Notes under the pieces: model-generated
Database searches by the model: none
Told to the model about the DNA's origin: nothing
The model's input: only the letters and a program-made list of their open reading frames with translations
Shown: positions 21,848 through 33,350 of the stretch, piece after piece
How positions within the stretch are numbered: position 1 is the first letter of the stretch
How the letters are laid out: the number at the start of each line of letters is the position of its first letter
Translations under genes and position numbers: made by a program
Source: Loripinus fragilis
Taxonomy: Eukaryota > Mollusca > Bivalvia > Lucinida > Lucinidae
Assembly (NCBI GenBank): GCA_964019695.1
Contig: OZ026515.1
Location: 71,745,644-71,809,643 of the forward strand
DNA: 64,000 bases
Reading direction: 5' to 3'

Positions 21848-21995
21848 ATGGCGTTTCGCTGGCGGGCTGATGATGGCCCATTTTTAGTGGTATTTGGATC
21901 CTCGCTCCCTCATTATCTGGGAAAAAAACGAAAAAAAACGTTGTCAGTGTTGGACCCCTCTGGCAAAATTTTCTGGATGCGCGCATGTACGCAGG
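21848..21995. repeat. Dispersed repeat R, copy 4
   Basis: GGCGTTTCGCTGGCGGGCTG, then GTGGTATTTGGATCCTC, an A-rich tract, GTTGGACCCCTCTGGCAAAA and CTGGATGCGCGCATG, in the same order as 13075-13285. Confidence 0.72.
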
Positions 21996-23150
21996 TGTGG
22001 TCACTACTCACGTTCCTAGTGTCTCATGCTACTTCATCTGTATACAGAAAACTCCCCTACCCGTTATGAACCAGTCACTGGTTTAACGTATATAGTTCCA
22101 TGTAGTTCTATGTCTTCAGTCGCCGCGCGAAGCAACACTATTGAACCGACTACTTTGTTTTCGATCTTTTTCGCTGATGCATTATTCAATTTTTCAGACA
22201 TTAGCTCAAATAAAAAGTGGCCTTACTTGCTAACAGTATAGACTATATTAAGAAACCGGTCTGCTTTAACCTTAGATATCTAATGTAGCAGGTATAATAA
22301 ATGATCGTCTCTGGCACCCAGTCATAACTGCGCGAATATGCAGGCTTATCTGCACATTTGATGACCGCATATAACATAATAGCCCATATTGTTTTATTAT
22401 GTTTCGACCCAGGTATAAAATTAAGTCATAATTTGACTTATGTTCTAATAAAAATGTATGTTTACATGTCAATATTATTTAAACTTCCGGCCTGTTATGA
22501 CATTTAATAGTCATCAAACATTTTCTTCACGCTTTAATCTTTTACTGCTCCCAAGCACATGAAGTAGCAGTTGGGTTTCTAGACAAACCTTTTAAGTGGT
22601 CATGGAGATTACATTCTGAAATCATGACTAGTTCCGGAGAAAACTGCAATTTTCCAGAAGATGATGTAATACATAAAACTGGCTATAATGGTGAAATGGA
22701 CGCCGATGGCACATCCTACAATATACTATGCACCTGATAGAGACCGTCTCATCGGTTATGTGTTTATGGTCAATCTTTCAAGGATTTCATAACAATTCTT
22801 TCATGCCATTACCAGCCTCACTGTGAAAATACATGCTCCAGAGCTTGCCTGAACTGGTGCACGAACATTGTCTGCTGAAATGGCAACAGTGGCAGGGTCA
22901 ACCCTACCACAAAAAGAAACGTCCGATAGCTTTTCATTTCTTAGCAGTATTATAATCCAAATTAATGTAGTGTCACTTGTCCGGTTAATGGCTACTATCA
23001 AAATCAATCAAATTAAGACTTGCTCACTAAAACAGCTGTACGAACGATCATTTTATACAACCATTATTTCAATATAAATACAAATTAAAAAAAATACAAA
23101 CGGACAACACGGGTGCTTGTGATCAGCGCAATTGTTTCTGGACTACGTAT
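21996..23150. other. Unassigned
   Basis: ORFs of 66-71 codons on both strands are short and overlap each other. None has a recognised motif. Confidence 0.35.
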
Positions 23151-23156
23151 AACAGA

Positions 23157-23460
23157 GGGTCTGGATAGGGTATAATGATTAGTGAATAATGGCCCTTTTT
23201 TATAATGAATAGTGAATAATGAGCCAAAAAATAATGAAAAGTGAATATTGAGGGCCTAAAAATTAATGAGTATTTCTATTTTTTCAATGAATTGAAGAAA
23301 ATATTAATGAAAGTGAATAAACAGATTTCTTTGCCACCTTCCTCACCTTTAATGAATAATTGATTTTATTTTAATGAATAACCCAAAATTTTAATGAGAT
23401 GAATAATGGGCTAAATTTTAATGAATAGTGAATACCAGACCCCCCCCCCCCCACATCCAG
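23157..23460. repeat. AATGAATAGTGAATAATG-type degenerate repeat with GGGTCTGG ends
   Basis: Loose tandem copies of TAATGAATAGTGAATAATG and variants fill the block. GGGTCTGG lies at the left and its complement CCAGACCC at the right, followed by a C14 run. It may be a small transposable unit with a simple-sequence interior. Confidence 0.6.
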
Positions 23461-23510
23461 ACCAAAGTTTGAAGATTTTACCTACTCGATAGGTTTGAGT
23501 GCTATAACTG

Positions 23511-23680
23511 GCTGCGAGGTTATAAAACTATTTTCATGTGCAGTCGCGGCTCATATAATTGTTGGCATTTAAGCATTTATTAGCTGGATAAATATAACAT
23601 TTTTAAAGCAAGAAATATCAATATTTTTCAGCATTCTAGTTTTTATGAATGCTGAGTTGAGTTGACCATGAAATATGTTT
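23511..23680. mobile_element. GAGGTTATAAAA foldback family, diverged copy (F2)
   Basis: GCGAGGTTATAAAACTATTT, AATTGTTGGCATTTAAGC and GCTGAGTTGAGTTGACCATG appear in the order of the 39.0-kb copy. The right terminus is missing. Confidence 0.6.
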
Positions 23681-23794
23681 TGTAAGATGATGCATCGATA
23701 AGTTGGGGATCTTTCATGTAAATCAATAAAATAGTAGAAAGGCTTTGTTGAACCGCAAATTTCATATTTCGCAAATTGGTACCAATTCTTCACA

Positions 23795-24006
23795 GCGCGT
23801 GAAGAATTGGCACCAATACGTCACATATTTCATACCAATATTTCACATTTTGTGAAATTTGCGCACGTAGTGAAATCATATGTAGCATACATGCGCAATC
23901 TTCACATCGATAAAAAAGCGCGTGAAGAATTGGCACCAATACGTCACATATTTCATACCAATATTTCACATTTTGTGAAATTTGCGCACGTAGTGAAATC
24001 ATATGA
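23795..24006 (+). repeat. Direct duplication, ~88 bp at 123-bp offset
   Basis: GCGCGTGAAGAATTGGCACC and the following 70 bp to GTAGTGAAATCATATG recur almost unchanged at 23918. The two copies are separated by a 33-bp linker. Confidence 0.9.
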
Positions 24007-24084
24007 TTTTATAACGTGGTTCAAACAGAGTAGACTTTTAAAGGGTCATAATGAAATTTTGTTATCAGGATATTTCATAAACCA

Positions 24085-24560
24085 TAACAGCTAGGAGCTA
24101 CAAACTTTGTCAGCTTATAGAAAATAATGAGTAGATTACCTGGTGAAAATTAAAAAAAAATGAGTTATTGCCCTTTGCAAATTTGGACATAGAAAACTTG
24201 ATATCTCAAAACCGTTAAAGCTAGGAGCTTCAAACTTGGTCAGTTTATAGAGGATAATGAGTAGACTACTTGGTGAAAATTAAAATAAAAATCTTTTTTT
24301 TTTGAGTAATTGCCCTTTGCAAATTTTTAACATTATAGAAAACTTGATATCTCAAAAAGGAGCTCCAAATCTGGAGAGCTGATAGAGGGTAATGAGTAGA
24401 TTAACTGGTGAAAATTAATAAAAATATATTTCTTTTTTAGCTATCGCCTTTGCATTTTTTAAAGTTAATGCCCTTTGCAAATTTGGACATCAAAAACTTC
24501 TAATAAAGATATCTTGAAAACTATTACAGCTAGTAACCTCAGATTTGGTCAGCTGAAGGG
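24085..24560 (+). repeat. Degenerate ~135-bp tandem units
   Basis: The order GCTAGGAGCTTCAAACTTGG, then ATAATGAGTAGA, then TGGTGAAAATTAA, then TGCCCTTTGCAAATT recurs about four times with indels. It lies inside the 2.2-kb element. Confidence 0.75.
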
Positions 24561-25529
24561 GGGTGTTGAATAGATAACCCGTTCTTTTGAGTCAATGAAC
24601 ATGTTTCGGAATACCAAAATTTCTATTTTGGTTTTCGACTCAAAATAAGTATTGTAGACTAATGTAAAAAGCATTTTATGTTACACCATCAGAATTTATT
24701 ATTTTTGGTCATTGGAAGTACAATATGCTTTACTTTATGTCAGTGGTATATATAATCAAATTCTTAACCCGCCCTGGTCATTAAACGAAAAAAACGGAGA
24801 CCTATAAAAGGGCGCGAAAACAAACGTCACAAGTGAATACGGCATTAGATCCCAGAGATGTTTAACTCCTATCATTGCAGCGGTTGCCTAACCCCATAAA
24901 AGCAGCATCGCAGAAACAAAACTGGACCTCAGTCGATTCCCGTTTTTTAACCATAAACCTTTACTTTGGCACAAAATCATGTAAATTATCTTGTTATGCA
25001 TCTGCAAAGTTTGAAGTTGAACGCTCAAAGGTTCAGAAGGAGATCCAGTTAAATGAAAATACATATGTACATTATTTGGCATTGTGTCACACAAAAGGTG
25101 TACATCAGTGACATATACATCTGCAAAAGGTGTTACGTCAAATGGTTAAGGAGGAGGCGATTTAAAAAAAAGAAAATATGCTACATGTATAAACCATTGA
25201 CCTTGAAGTCAACTTCACGTAAAAAGACCATCCAGTACCCTCTATATTATGTGACATATGTATTATGTACCTATTTTGAGGTTGCTACGTACAACAGCTT
25301 AAGAGGAGGTGCATTGAAGAAAGCACGGATGGACGGACGGATAACTGGCCGAATTTGGTAAATTATTGGTATATGCTTTTTTCTTAAAGAAAAAGCGGAT
25401 ATAATATGAAAAAGCGATTAACTCTCATTGTAGGCAATAGCTAAAAGAAACACGCTGGGTGAAACCGAAGTCAGTAATAAAAAGAGTCTTTCATATATGA
25501 CTGGATATTACAAGTTCTGTCATTGACAT

Positions 25530-25800
25530 CTGTGAAGATTAAGTACCAATTCTTCACATCTGTGAAAATTTGGTACCAATTTTTCACATTTGTGAAGAAT
25601 TGGTACCAATTCTTCACATCTGTGAGCATTTGGTACTGATTCTTCACATTTGTGAAAATTGAGTACCAATTCTTCACAGGTTTGAAGAGCTGGTACCAAT
25701 TATTCACATTTGTGAAAATTGAGTACCAATTCTTCACATCTGAGAAAAATCGAACCTTGTCCTTCGCAGATGGCACGAATGCGTACCAATTCTTCACATT
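25530..25800. repeat. GGTACC palindrome array, cluster 3
   Basis: About nine ~30-bp units. The best units contain the 26-bp palindrome with arms GTGAAGAATT centred on GGTACC. Because 30 is divisible by three, one minus-strand frame stays open and gives a repeated ten-residue peptide. Composition and palindromy argue against a protein gene. Confidence 0.85.
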
Positions 25801-26093
25801 TTAAAATGAGAAAGATGTGAAATTTGAGCACAGATGTTAGACCCCCAAAATTATCCAAATTGACAATATGCAAATTTCATATTTTCCAAAAGTGAAGAAC
25901 TGGTACCAATTCTTCACACGCTGTGAAATTTGCGAAATGTGAAATTTGCGGTTCAACAAGGCTTGCATTTCGTTCATTTGAATGCTCAAACTTGATGAAC
26001 TGCGCATTCTTGCAAGGAACACAAGAACTGCTTGTATCTGCATCACAGAAACTTGGCTTGATAAAACAGTGTTTGACTCTGAAATTTAAATAA

Positions 26094-26179
26094 AGTAAAA
26101 CCTGTCTTAAGCGGCCACTCAAAAGAAGACAAAACAAAGGCCTAATGACAAATGGTAGCTTTATGAAGGTCGAAAGTAT
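26094..26179. repeat. CAGTAAAACC foldback family, left half (P3)
   Basis: AGTAAAACCTGTCTTAAG, GCGGCCACTC and GAAGGTCGAAAGTAT match the left arm of the 637-826 and 1885-2090 copies. The right half is absent. Confidence 0.75.
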
Positions 26180-26259
26180 ATGCATACAATAAAGAAATAC
26201 CAAGGTACATCTTATCTGGCCAGGTACCAATTGCTTTTATTCGGCATCTTTTTCCTCCT

Positions 26260-26490
26260 TTGTATAGCTTTAACATTTCTCCTACTGGCAGAGTATCACT
26301 TGTAGCGCATATTCAAAGAGCCAACAATCAGAATTCGTATCAGTTTCTGAATGTTCCAAGCCATGAATGGCATATTTGGAAAGTTGATGATGGCTCATCG
26401 ATTTTGAGTGAACTGATGGTAAAGTTGCACAGCAGGAAATGATTGAAATCCTGTGCGATGATTTTATTGGTTGCAAGGAGGCGGGTAATA
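26260..26490 (+). pseudogene. C-terminal remnant of a multicopy invertebrate gene family
   Basis: Translation gives GRVSLVAHIQRANNQNSYQF, then VPSHEWHIWKVDDGS, a stop, and in the next frame MIEILCDDFIGCKEA. The order R-hydrophobic-x-x-HI-x-RAN-x-Q, then P-S-x-x-x-x-x-W with D-D-G, then E-I-L-C-(x4)-GCK, resembles the end of dispersed invertebrate proteins that finish in a Cys-rich tail. I recall this from memory and could not search it. Only ~75 residues remain, with one frameshift. Confidence 0.45.
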
Positions 26491-26954
26491 ATGATGATTA
26501 CCACATACAGAAGCAGATAACAAGAACGTTTAATATGAGTGTTACTTGGATGAGAATTTGTTTTGACCATTTACAACAAGCAGGAACATTTTTTGCACTG
26601 TCTTGTATAAATCTAAAACCATCTTTTCTATTTGTGGATCCATATTTAGTATACAGTGAGCCACTTTAGTTACGCACCACTTTTTCAGGGCCCACATTTT
26701 TCGACAAAAATGCTGGAATCGAACATTCTCTGTGATGATTTACTTATTGACATTTTATCTGTTTGATGACATCGAAAAAATATTGGAATCACTCATGCGA
26801 ATCATTCTGCTACGTCAAAGACAATTTTGGCAAAAAATGCACGTGCAACCTGAACGTCTATATTTTCTATTTGCGTTTTGCGTTAGGCATTATCCCTGAT
26901 GATCAGTTGTTAAATTAGATGACGATGGCCACAGTTACCGCTTTTAAATTATAA

Positions 26955-27140
26955 TTTAGTTAATGTAACGCACATAACACCACATGTAGCCGTTTTAATG
27001 TTAAACAGCGACCATGTGTAGTAAAGGCGTCCTGTATGCAGACTATTAGAATTTCAACTGATTAGTTAGTCTTCTTTCTGTAGCTCAAACTTTCAATTTT
27101 CTTACCGGTATTCTGAAATTGATATAGTAACATATGTAAC
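26955..27140. repeat. Diverged dispersed repeat, copy 1
   Basis: GCACATAACACC, GCAGACTAT, TAGCTCAAACTTTCAATTTT and GATATAGTAACAT recur in the same order at 28015-28200. The copies are clearly diverged, with indels. The type is unknown. Confidence 0.6.
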
Positions 27141-28014
27141 AAGCTGTTACAGGCTAATGCCCAGGCTAACATCTCTTATTCAATGCATCTTGGAATATGT
27201 CTGCAGAATTACAAAGGAGTTTGGAATGGAGTAGACCCTTACTCAGATTGCAGTCAAAATACTGTTTGATGATTCTACTGGTTTTGGTGAGATGAGGTGG
27301 ACAATTATTTTGCAAGAGGAGTAGAAATAGTGGGTATTGTATATTCCTTGGATAAGGATTTGTTTAGAATATTTACATTTCAAGGGAACATTTACTAAAT
27401 TGTCTTGTTTAAATGTGAAGCTATTATTTTCCATGTCCATCTAGGCTCTATCTTTATTTTGTATTATATACATACTAGGAAATATTGAAAAAAGTTTATT
27501 TGTAACATCTGTAACAAAGGTACATGGGTTTGATAAGCACCAATGAATTAATTAATACCTGAGATTAAGGCACCAGAGGCTAGATACTTATAAGAAAACA
27601 CGCGAAACATATTCATTTTTTTCTGAGATATCATCCCACATCAAGTCAATGTCCTTGCTCATTTATTATGCAATGTAACATACAGGTATGCCACAACCTT
27701 TAACAAGTGCTCCGATCTTGTTGATAAACATGCTAAATCTATAATTCTTTATGAGCAAGACAATACCAAATATGTAAGATATCTAGCAGCAGCAAATGTT
27801 TTCATATATTTTTACTTAAATAATACCTACCAAATTGGGCTCCTTAATATTGGGGGTAGGGCTGTTTAATTGCTCATATAAGACAATATATTTAAGATAA
27901 AAAAACAAACTTTGTTTTTTTCTAGAAGCCATACAATATTATCACTTTGAAAATGCATAGATCAGCTGTAAATAAAAATGATATCGGTCACAGTTCTCAT
28001 TTTCAAAGGGCATT

Positions 28015-28200
28015 CTAATTAAAGTAATACACATAACACCTTAGGAAGCCGTAACTTTGCTCCAAAGGCAATTATGTGTAGCTAAAGTAGCAAGCTTGCA
28101 GACTATATGATTTTTTAAAAAAATAATTTGACAATTTAATGCCTTCTTTCTGAAGCTCAAACTTTTCATTTTCTTTTTTCTAAATTTGATATTGTAACAT
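28015..28200. repeat. Diverged dispersed repeat, copy 2
   Basis: ACACATAACACC, TTGCAGACTAT, AGCTCAAACTTTTCATTTTC and GATATTGTAACAT parallel the 26955-27140 copy in the same orientation, 1.06 kb away. Confidence 0.6.
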
Positions 28201-28994
28201 CTCTTAAAATACGCAACTTGAAATCGTATTCTCTGTTCAGTACATTTTACAATCAGCTCTGAGTATTTGCAATGCTATTCGAAATCTATGATATAGATAC
28301 TTAGCAATCAATCTTTGGCATCACTTACATTAGAATATATTCTCGCAAAACAAATAAATGGAACGAGGAACATTTCGAAATCAAAATTATCTCGTTTTTC
28401 ATATGTTTAAGAAGACATATATTCTCTCGACGAGGCTAAAAATATGGACAATTTCGTACACTTGTTATTCACAACGGGTAGGCGGCAATCATAAACGCTC
28501 TCAACAATCGACGAACGCGGATCAAATTGCTAGAAACAGTGTTTTCGATTGCCATTTGTCGCCACACACACACACGACTATGATCGGAATTCTCTGGTAA
28601 TTCGTTTTTTATGCACCGTTAAATTGTGAGTGGTCCCGGATCGACATAAACGTATCCGTTTTCAATATGTAATTATGAAGGCAATATTTCTAATACAGAA
28701 CTATATAAATGTATTCCCTCTTTCAAGCACATGCTTACAAGTGCAGGCCCGAACCAATTAACATAATGGATCACCACATTTAAACAAATATTTATACTTT
28801 ATTTGACAAACTAATCGATTAAAAGAACAGTAAAAGTTGTCAGTTACTTTTGTTATTGGTTATAGTGTTCGACCTGAATATTAATTCTTTGAATATTAAT
28901 TATCACATTCCATGTAGAGTAAAATTAACCCTTATCCCGCCAATTTATTTTGTCTTGAAAATGTCGTCAACTTTTTACGTCTATTGCATATACT

Positions 28995-29390
28995 CAAGTG
29001 CACTTCAGACTAGATTTATCACCTTGGGCCATATTGGTGATTTAAATCCTTACTTTTACCAACACACCATAGGCAATTGCTGTGCTAAATATGAACATCA
29101 TTGGCCAAAAAAGGAAAGAGGAGTTAGCGCTGTGAGTCACAATACAGGTCTTAAGTATATTTTTCTTTGACCTATGACTCCGATGTCATATTGGTGATCT
29201 GAGCCATCACATTTTGAAAGAGAAATTCGCGTTACGAGCCGTAAGAAGATTTTAAACATATATGACCTTGACCTTTGACTCCAAGAACATTCATTGTAAA
29301 TCATTGGAGCAAAAACACTCTTGATCAACGAATGAAGTAGGCGTCTACGTTACAAGCCGTAAGACGTTTTTTAAGTATATTAGACCTTGG
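28995..29390. repeat. Degenerate ~110-130-bp tandem units with GACCTTGACCTTTGAC
   Basis: About three units carry GTTACRAGCCGTAAGA, then TTTAARYATAT, then a GACC-rich segment (TGACCTTGACCTTTGACTCC is the clearest). The last unit stops abruptly against the pseudogene at 29391. Confidence 0.6.
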
Positions 29391-29885
29391 GACAATCTTA
29401 CAATCACTCTACGATAACCGGCGATGGTGGTAGAAGCCACACGTAGAAAAAGTCTAGTGTCAGCTTCCTTGTGTGAGTAGGGATTGACAGTCCCAACATC
29501 AGCATCAGAGATCATCAGATAATGAACATGCACATTCACCACGGGTTGTGGTGGATAGCTGCTTGCCCTGTGGAAACGTTATGTCCTTCAAAATTGTACA
29601 CAGCTCAACAAAAACTCCTGCTTGTTCAAAATCTAAATGAATTATAGCAGTGAAATGCTGCAGAACTTTCATCTCATGCCAAACCATTGCATGGCTCGTT
29701 GAACAAAGGCAGTATGTACAACATGACTGGGGAAGTAGCAAGAGGTTCTGTAGTACTGGATGCCCATGGGATTTTCTCCAACCGTGCAGACTGTTGTTGA
29801 GAGATTGCGAAGCTTAAAGAATAGCAATGGGTTCCAAGAGCAGGAGCATGTATACCTTTATCATTTGGTAGCAAGATATCGAAAC
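29391..29885 (-). pseudogene. H-E-E-A-D-T-R family pseudogene, deleted copy (locus A)
   Basis: Minus-strand frames read, in order: LLPNDKGIHAPALGTHCYS, LYILPLFNEPCN, AMVWHEMKV, then after a junction LDFEQAGVFVELCTILKDIT, GKQLSTTTRGECACS, and DADVGTVNPYSHKEADTRLF followed by LRVAS-TTIAGYRRVIVR. The same blocks occur at 47490-49620, where about 1.6 kb of extra coding sequence lies between the WHxMK and FVEL blocks. So this copy carries a large internal deletion plus frameshifts. H-K-E-A-D-T-R corresponds to the family's usual H-E-E-A-D-T-R block, which I compare with the acidic motifs of FEN1/PIN-like nucleases. That functional link is inference. Confidence 0.7.
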
Positions 29886-29902
29886 CACTGTTGTGTTATC
29901 TG

Positions 29903-29907
<5 letters not shown>

Positions 29908-29935
<28 letters not shown>

Positions 29936-29950
29936 GTTGTTGTTGTTGTT
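29908..29950. repeat. (GT)n-(GTT)n microsatellite
   Basis: About 13 GT units run into GTT units and a T8 run, directly next to the 5' side of the minus-strand pseudogene. Confidence 0.95.
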
Positions 29951-29999
29951 TTTTTATTAAAAAAATCAACGTTATTTGTAATTTAATATTACAATTTGA

Positions 30000-30260
30000 C
30001 CTTTCAAACGTATCCAAAAAGCAAAGATAATGCCAGAAATGTGACCTCAACTTAGAAAAAAATGTATCATAATAGTTTTTACATGTATGACAAAATGTTT
30101 CTGGGCTATGTGTAGGACCTGTTTTCCAATATGGCCGACGGCGGCCATCATTGATTTTCATAAACAACTTGTGTCTTTGGATATTTCTTTATCTATGGTC
30201 CTGAGGACACAGAGGAGCTTCTACACCAAAGGAGACCTTTGCATCATGAATTGAAGTGGA
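30000..30260 (+). repeat. Dispersed repeat K, copy 1
   Basis: AATGTATCATAATAGTTTTT, GACCTGTTTTCCAATATGGC, TTGTGTCTTTGGATATTTC and GAGGAGCTTCTACACCAAAG occur here in this order. Related copies: 52135-52340 (same strand), 45235-45420 and 46148-46305 (opposite strand), and a fragment at 54510-54555. Non-coding. Confidence 0.75.
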
Positions 30261-30479
30261 GAGTCCCGTAGCGTCTCTACTACTACTCAAAGTTTCCATT
30301 GAAATAAATAGGACTATATGAAACAGGCTTCTGAGCACGGAAGATTTTGCATTCAAAGCAGTTTCTTTGTGGTTAATTAAATTAATTGAGACGTATTAAA
30401 CGTTTGCTCTTTATCTGAATCTATTTTTGTATATTTTGACTATTTTATCTCATTTTGTAACTGATTTTTATTCATAAAT

Positions 30480-30610
30480 TTACAGCCACATCACAAGAAA
30501 GCATGTTCAGCCTAAGCTGAGACCAGCCTGCACATCATGTCTGACCAGCGCTGTTGTGATTCGCTTTTAGACAATATGGTATAACTTACTGCATTCTAGC
30601 TAGATTCTAT
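30480..30610. repeat. Possible diverged family-A fragment
   Basis: GAGACCAGCCTGCACAT and TGATTCGCTTTTAG resemble GACCAGCCTGTGCAT and GCTATTCGCTTGAG of the 3.5-kb MITE, in the same order. The ends are not recognisable. Confidence 0.35.
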
Positions 30611-30619
30611 AGCCGAGAA

Positions 30620-32255
30620 GCTCAACTGATTACAAGCACAGCGGGAGTGGGAGCATGGTTCTTCGGCTTATCAGTTAAAATAAATTGTTTCCTTGTGAGT
30701 ATATGGTTGATGGCATACTGTCATACAAATGGGACGCACGCAAACAATGAAATGCCAGGTACTACAATGGTAAAAAGGCCAAACTAAGCAAACTAACTAT
30801 TTAAGAAATTTCGTCCACTGGTGGCAGACAAGTAGACCCCAGTATATCACATATAGCTTTGAATAATAGATCCTCGGGTAGGGGATAACTTCTATTATAT
30901 GGGTTGTAACCATTTGTTTCGCTGCAATCGAACTCGTTATTGCATTGGCATGGTCAGCACCACGTTAATTGATGTCAGCGACACGTTATCAAAGTAGACC
31001 CTAGATGTACATCCGAGGTCTGATTCTACGGAATTGGCCGATTCAGTTCCTATTGTTTTAGATGCTTAGTCGAGCACAAAAATATACGGCACGATACAGC
31101 CTACATTATAATAAATTGTTTATCAAGTAGGTCCGTGTTTGCGTGCTTTCGGCATACGTATTTGGCTAAATGTATTTCTCACAGTCTGTGTTGATACCTC
31201 ATATATATGTATAGACTTTTTCGCTTACCGTAAAGGGGCAACTTTAATATTCATATCTGGGCATGGTTCGGCTATTTCATGTGCTAAGCTAGGGGTGCCA
31301 GAGATAAAAAAAAATGGAAAAAAGTGGCCGGAAAGTAGCAGAATTTTAGACTAAATCCTCAGTTAGTATGGTGTTTCAGAAGTGTGAAAACAGATATTGC
31401 ACAAAGGGGCTCTTTCATGGTATGGGAAATTAACATGGGAGTCTGCCCACGCTAGGAATTTGATAATATTATGTTTAATAATTGTCTGGGGTATGACTTT
31501 TATATTTATGGTGCATTTGAGTTTTTATACAATTCCATTGCTAATTTATGACGTAATGTATGATATCACTACAATACCTTAGGGTATCCAGTTATAATCA
31601 TTTCTAAAGTAATTGACATATCATGTAACGGGCGCAGAAATGCTTTATTAAATAACTATATCATTGATAAGTTGGTTGATACTATAAATGGCTTTGTATG
31701 TATTAGGATAGCGGGTGGGCAATCATTTTTATGAGATGGTACCCCAATTTTCAACTGTATATTTTGTATTCAGTCAAATTTGGAATTCAAATTTTCACAC
31801 GTTGCGGTCTTTGTCAAGATACCATTTCAACTTATAAAATTTCCATATATGTTAAGAATATGTAGACAAAATTTCATGAAATTCAAGGACCGGTAACATA
31901 TTTTTTCAACTTGATGTAAACACATGGCCCTAATTCATCAAAATGTAAAAAATACAATAATTATGTTTCTGTGTAAAACATACTTGAATACTTGCTTAGT
32001 TTGAATCACCATGCTAGTACGTTTATTGGTAGAAGTTGATATGTTCAGTGTTTTCCCTATTACTGATTGGAAAAAGACAAAAACAATATTCTTTCGTATT
32101 AAGTGTCATGATTCTTATTTAATGAAGTGCTTACACAATAATATTACTCAAAACGATACAATATGGTGACACTGGACTTACCACATCTAGTTGCGAACGT
32201 TAAAACTACATCTAACCAATGTTACACTTAATATGTAACATTATTAAGAATTTTA
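30620..32255. other. AT-rich, nothing recognised
   Basis: Scattered ORFs of 60-70 codons without motifs. Confidence 0.35.
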
Positions 32256-32320
32256 ATTCATACAGGAGAGAAACCTTATGACAAGTCAGTTCATACAGGA
32301 GAAGAACCTTATATCGATGG
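32256..32320 (+). pseudogene. C2H2 zinc-finger linker remnant
   Basis: One frame reads IHTGEKPYDKSVHTGEEPY. HTGEKPY is the canonical linker between C2H2 fingers, and here two linkers sit only 11 residues apart, with the Cys-Cys half of a finger missing. A stop lies a few codons upstream and no other finger is found nearby. It reads as an internally deleted shard of a zinc-finger gene or of a repeat that captured one. Confidence 0.5.
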
Positions 32321-33282
32321 TTTTATAATTTTAAGCCTCATTAATAAACCTGGTTCACAAGAATAAGCCCCTGTCAAACCTATTGTTTAAAATTAACCAT
32401 TTTGGTCACAGAGAACTCTTGGCTTCAAAGGTATTGCTAAATTAATGCTTAAATCTTCTCTGTTTATTCTGTTTTGTAAAACTGATGCTGATTTCCATCA
32501 AATGGCAACATTTATTCTTTGGCTGGATGTATATTCCAGGCATACAATTTCGTTTCTGGACCTCACTTATTCATGTAGAACACTGTTCTATGATACCTTT
32601 GATGTGACTCTGTTACACTTAATCCTGGTCACGGCACCAAAATGTGGTTACTCTACCTCAGTTGGGATGTATAGAAATATTTGGTCTTCTTGTTTTCACA
32701 CGTTTATTGATAGGATATTATGTTTCTTAAACAATATCATGCAGGACTTGAGAAAGTGATACACGTTGTCTTGGCCCCTTAGTGCCATGACATGGGGTTA
32801 TGACCTTTGGCATTTCCGGCCATTGAATCATTTGAAATTGTCTAAACATTATTTTCTTTAAGAAAAGTGGAAGTAGATTTAAAAACAACCCCCTTCTGTC
32901 GAGTTATTGATTCATTTCAACTAAATAATTAATTTTGCTAAAACTGACCTATTCCCATAAGTGGTAGGAAATGACAAAGTTACCGGTTTTGGATTTTCAT
33001 GAAATTTGGCTCAGATCAGTAGGATATATATGGCATGTTTTTGTGATAATATGATATCTTGACAAAGCCTAGAACATATCTATCTTTGGAATTTAATGTT
33101 GAATGTTTTGTAAATTTTTGAAAAAAATATTGAAATTTTATAATCACTTCTTCAGAAAACGTAAATCATAATATATCCAAATGGTTTTTTGGTATTAATA
33201 TAATGCCTATGGTATTTTGGATTTAATCTGGATGATAAATTATAGAAGTAAACAAAACTATAGATTTAGGACATGGAAATTT

Positions 33283-33350
33283 AGAGACAGGTGCCACCTT
33301 AAAGGTGGAGTACGTCAGGGTTGCTTCCTAAGCCTTATTCTTAACAATCT
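33283..33350 (+). pseudogene. Reverse-transcriptase motif shard
   Basis: One frame reads HLKGGVRQGCFLSLILNNLI, which matches the GxRQGCxLSPxLFNxL block of non-LTR reverse transcriptases. Stops lie close on both sides. Only this motif survives. Confidence 0.5.

Larger units (their letters stand above)
23745..25959. mobile_element. 2.2-kb element with inverted ends and palindromic subterminal arrays
   Basis: The left terminus TTGTTGAACCGCAAATTTCA (continuing TATTTCGCAAATT) is repeated in inverted form at the right (33 bp, one mismatch). GGCT lies directly outside both ends and may be a target duplication. Inside each end are arrays of ~30-bp units centred on GGTACC palindromes. The interior holds a 123-bp-offset direct duplication (23795-23884 and 23918-24006), about four degenerate ~135-bp units (24085-24560) and unassigned sequence to 25.5 kb. 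No transposase is recognisable, so it is non-autonomous if mobile. The 108-codon minus-strand ORF at 25471-25797, with repeated VKNWYQIFTD, is an array translation. Confidence 0.65.

Noticed and set aside
24803..24820. CTATAAAAGGGCGCG as a TATA-box promoter
   Set aside because: The motif is good, but no gene, exon or transcript sign follows, and it lies inside a probable transposable unit. Kept only as a note.
25471..25797. 108-codon protein with VKNWYQIFTD repeats
   Set aside because: It is the translation of a 30-bp palindromic array. The palindromes explain the open frame on the minus strand.
23745..25959. LTR retrotransposon or solo-LTR pair
   Set aside because: The terminal repeats are inverted, not direct. 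There is no primer-binding site, polypurine tract, protease or integrase.
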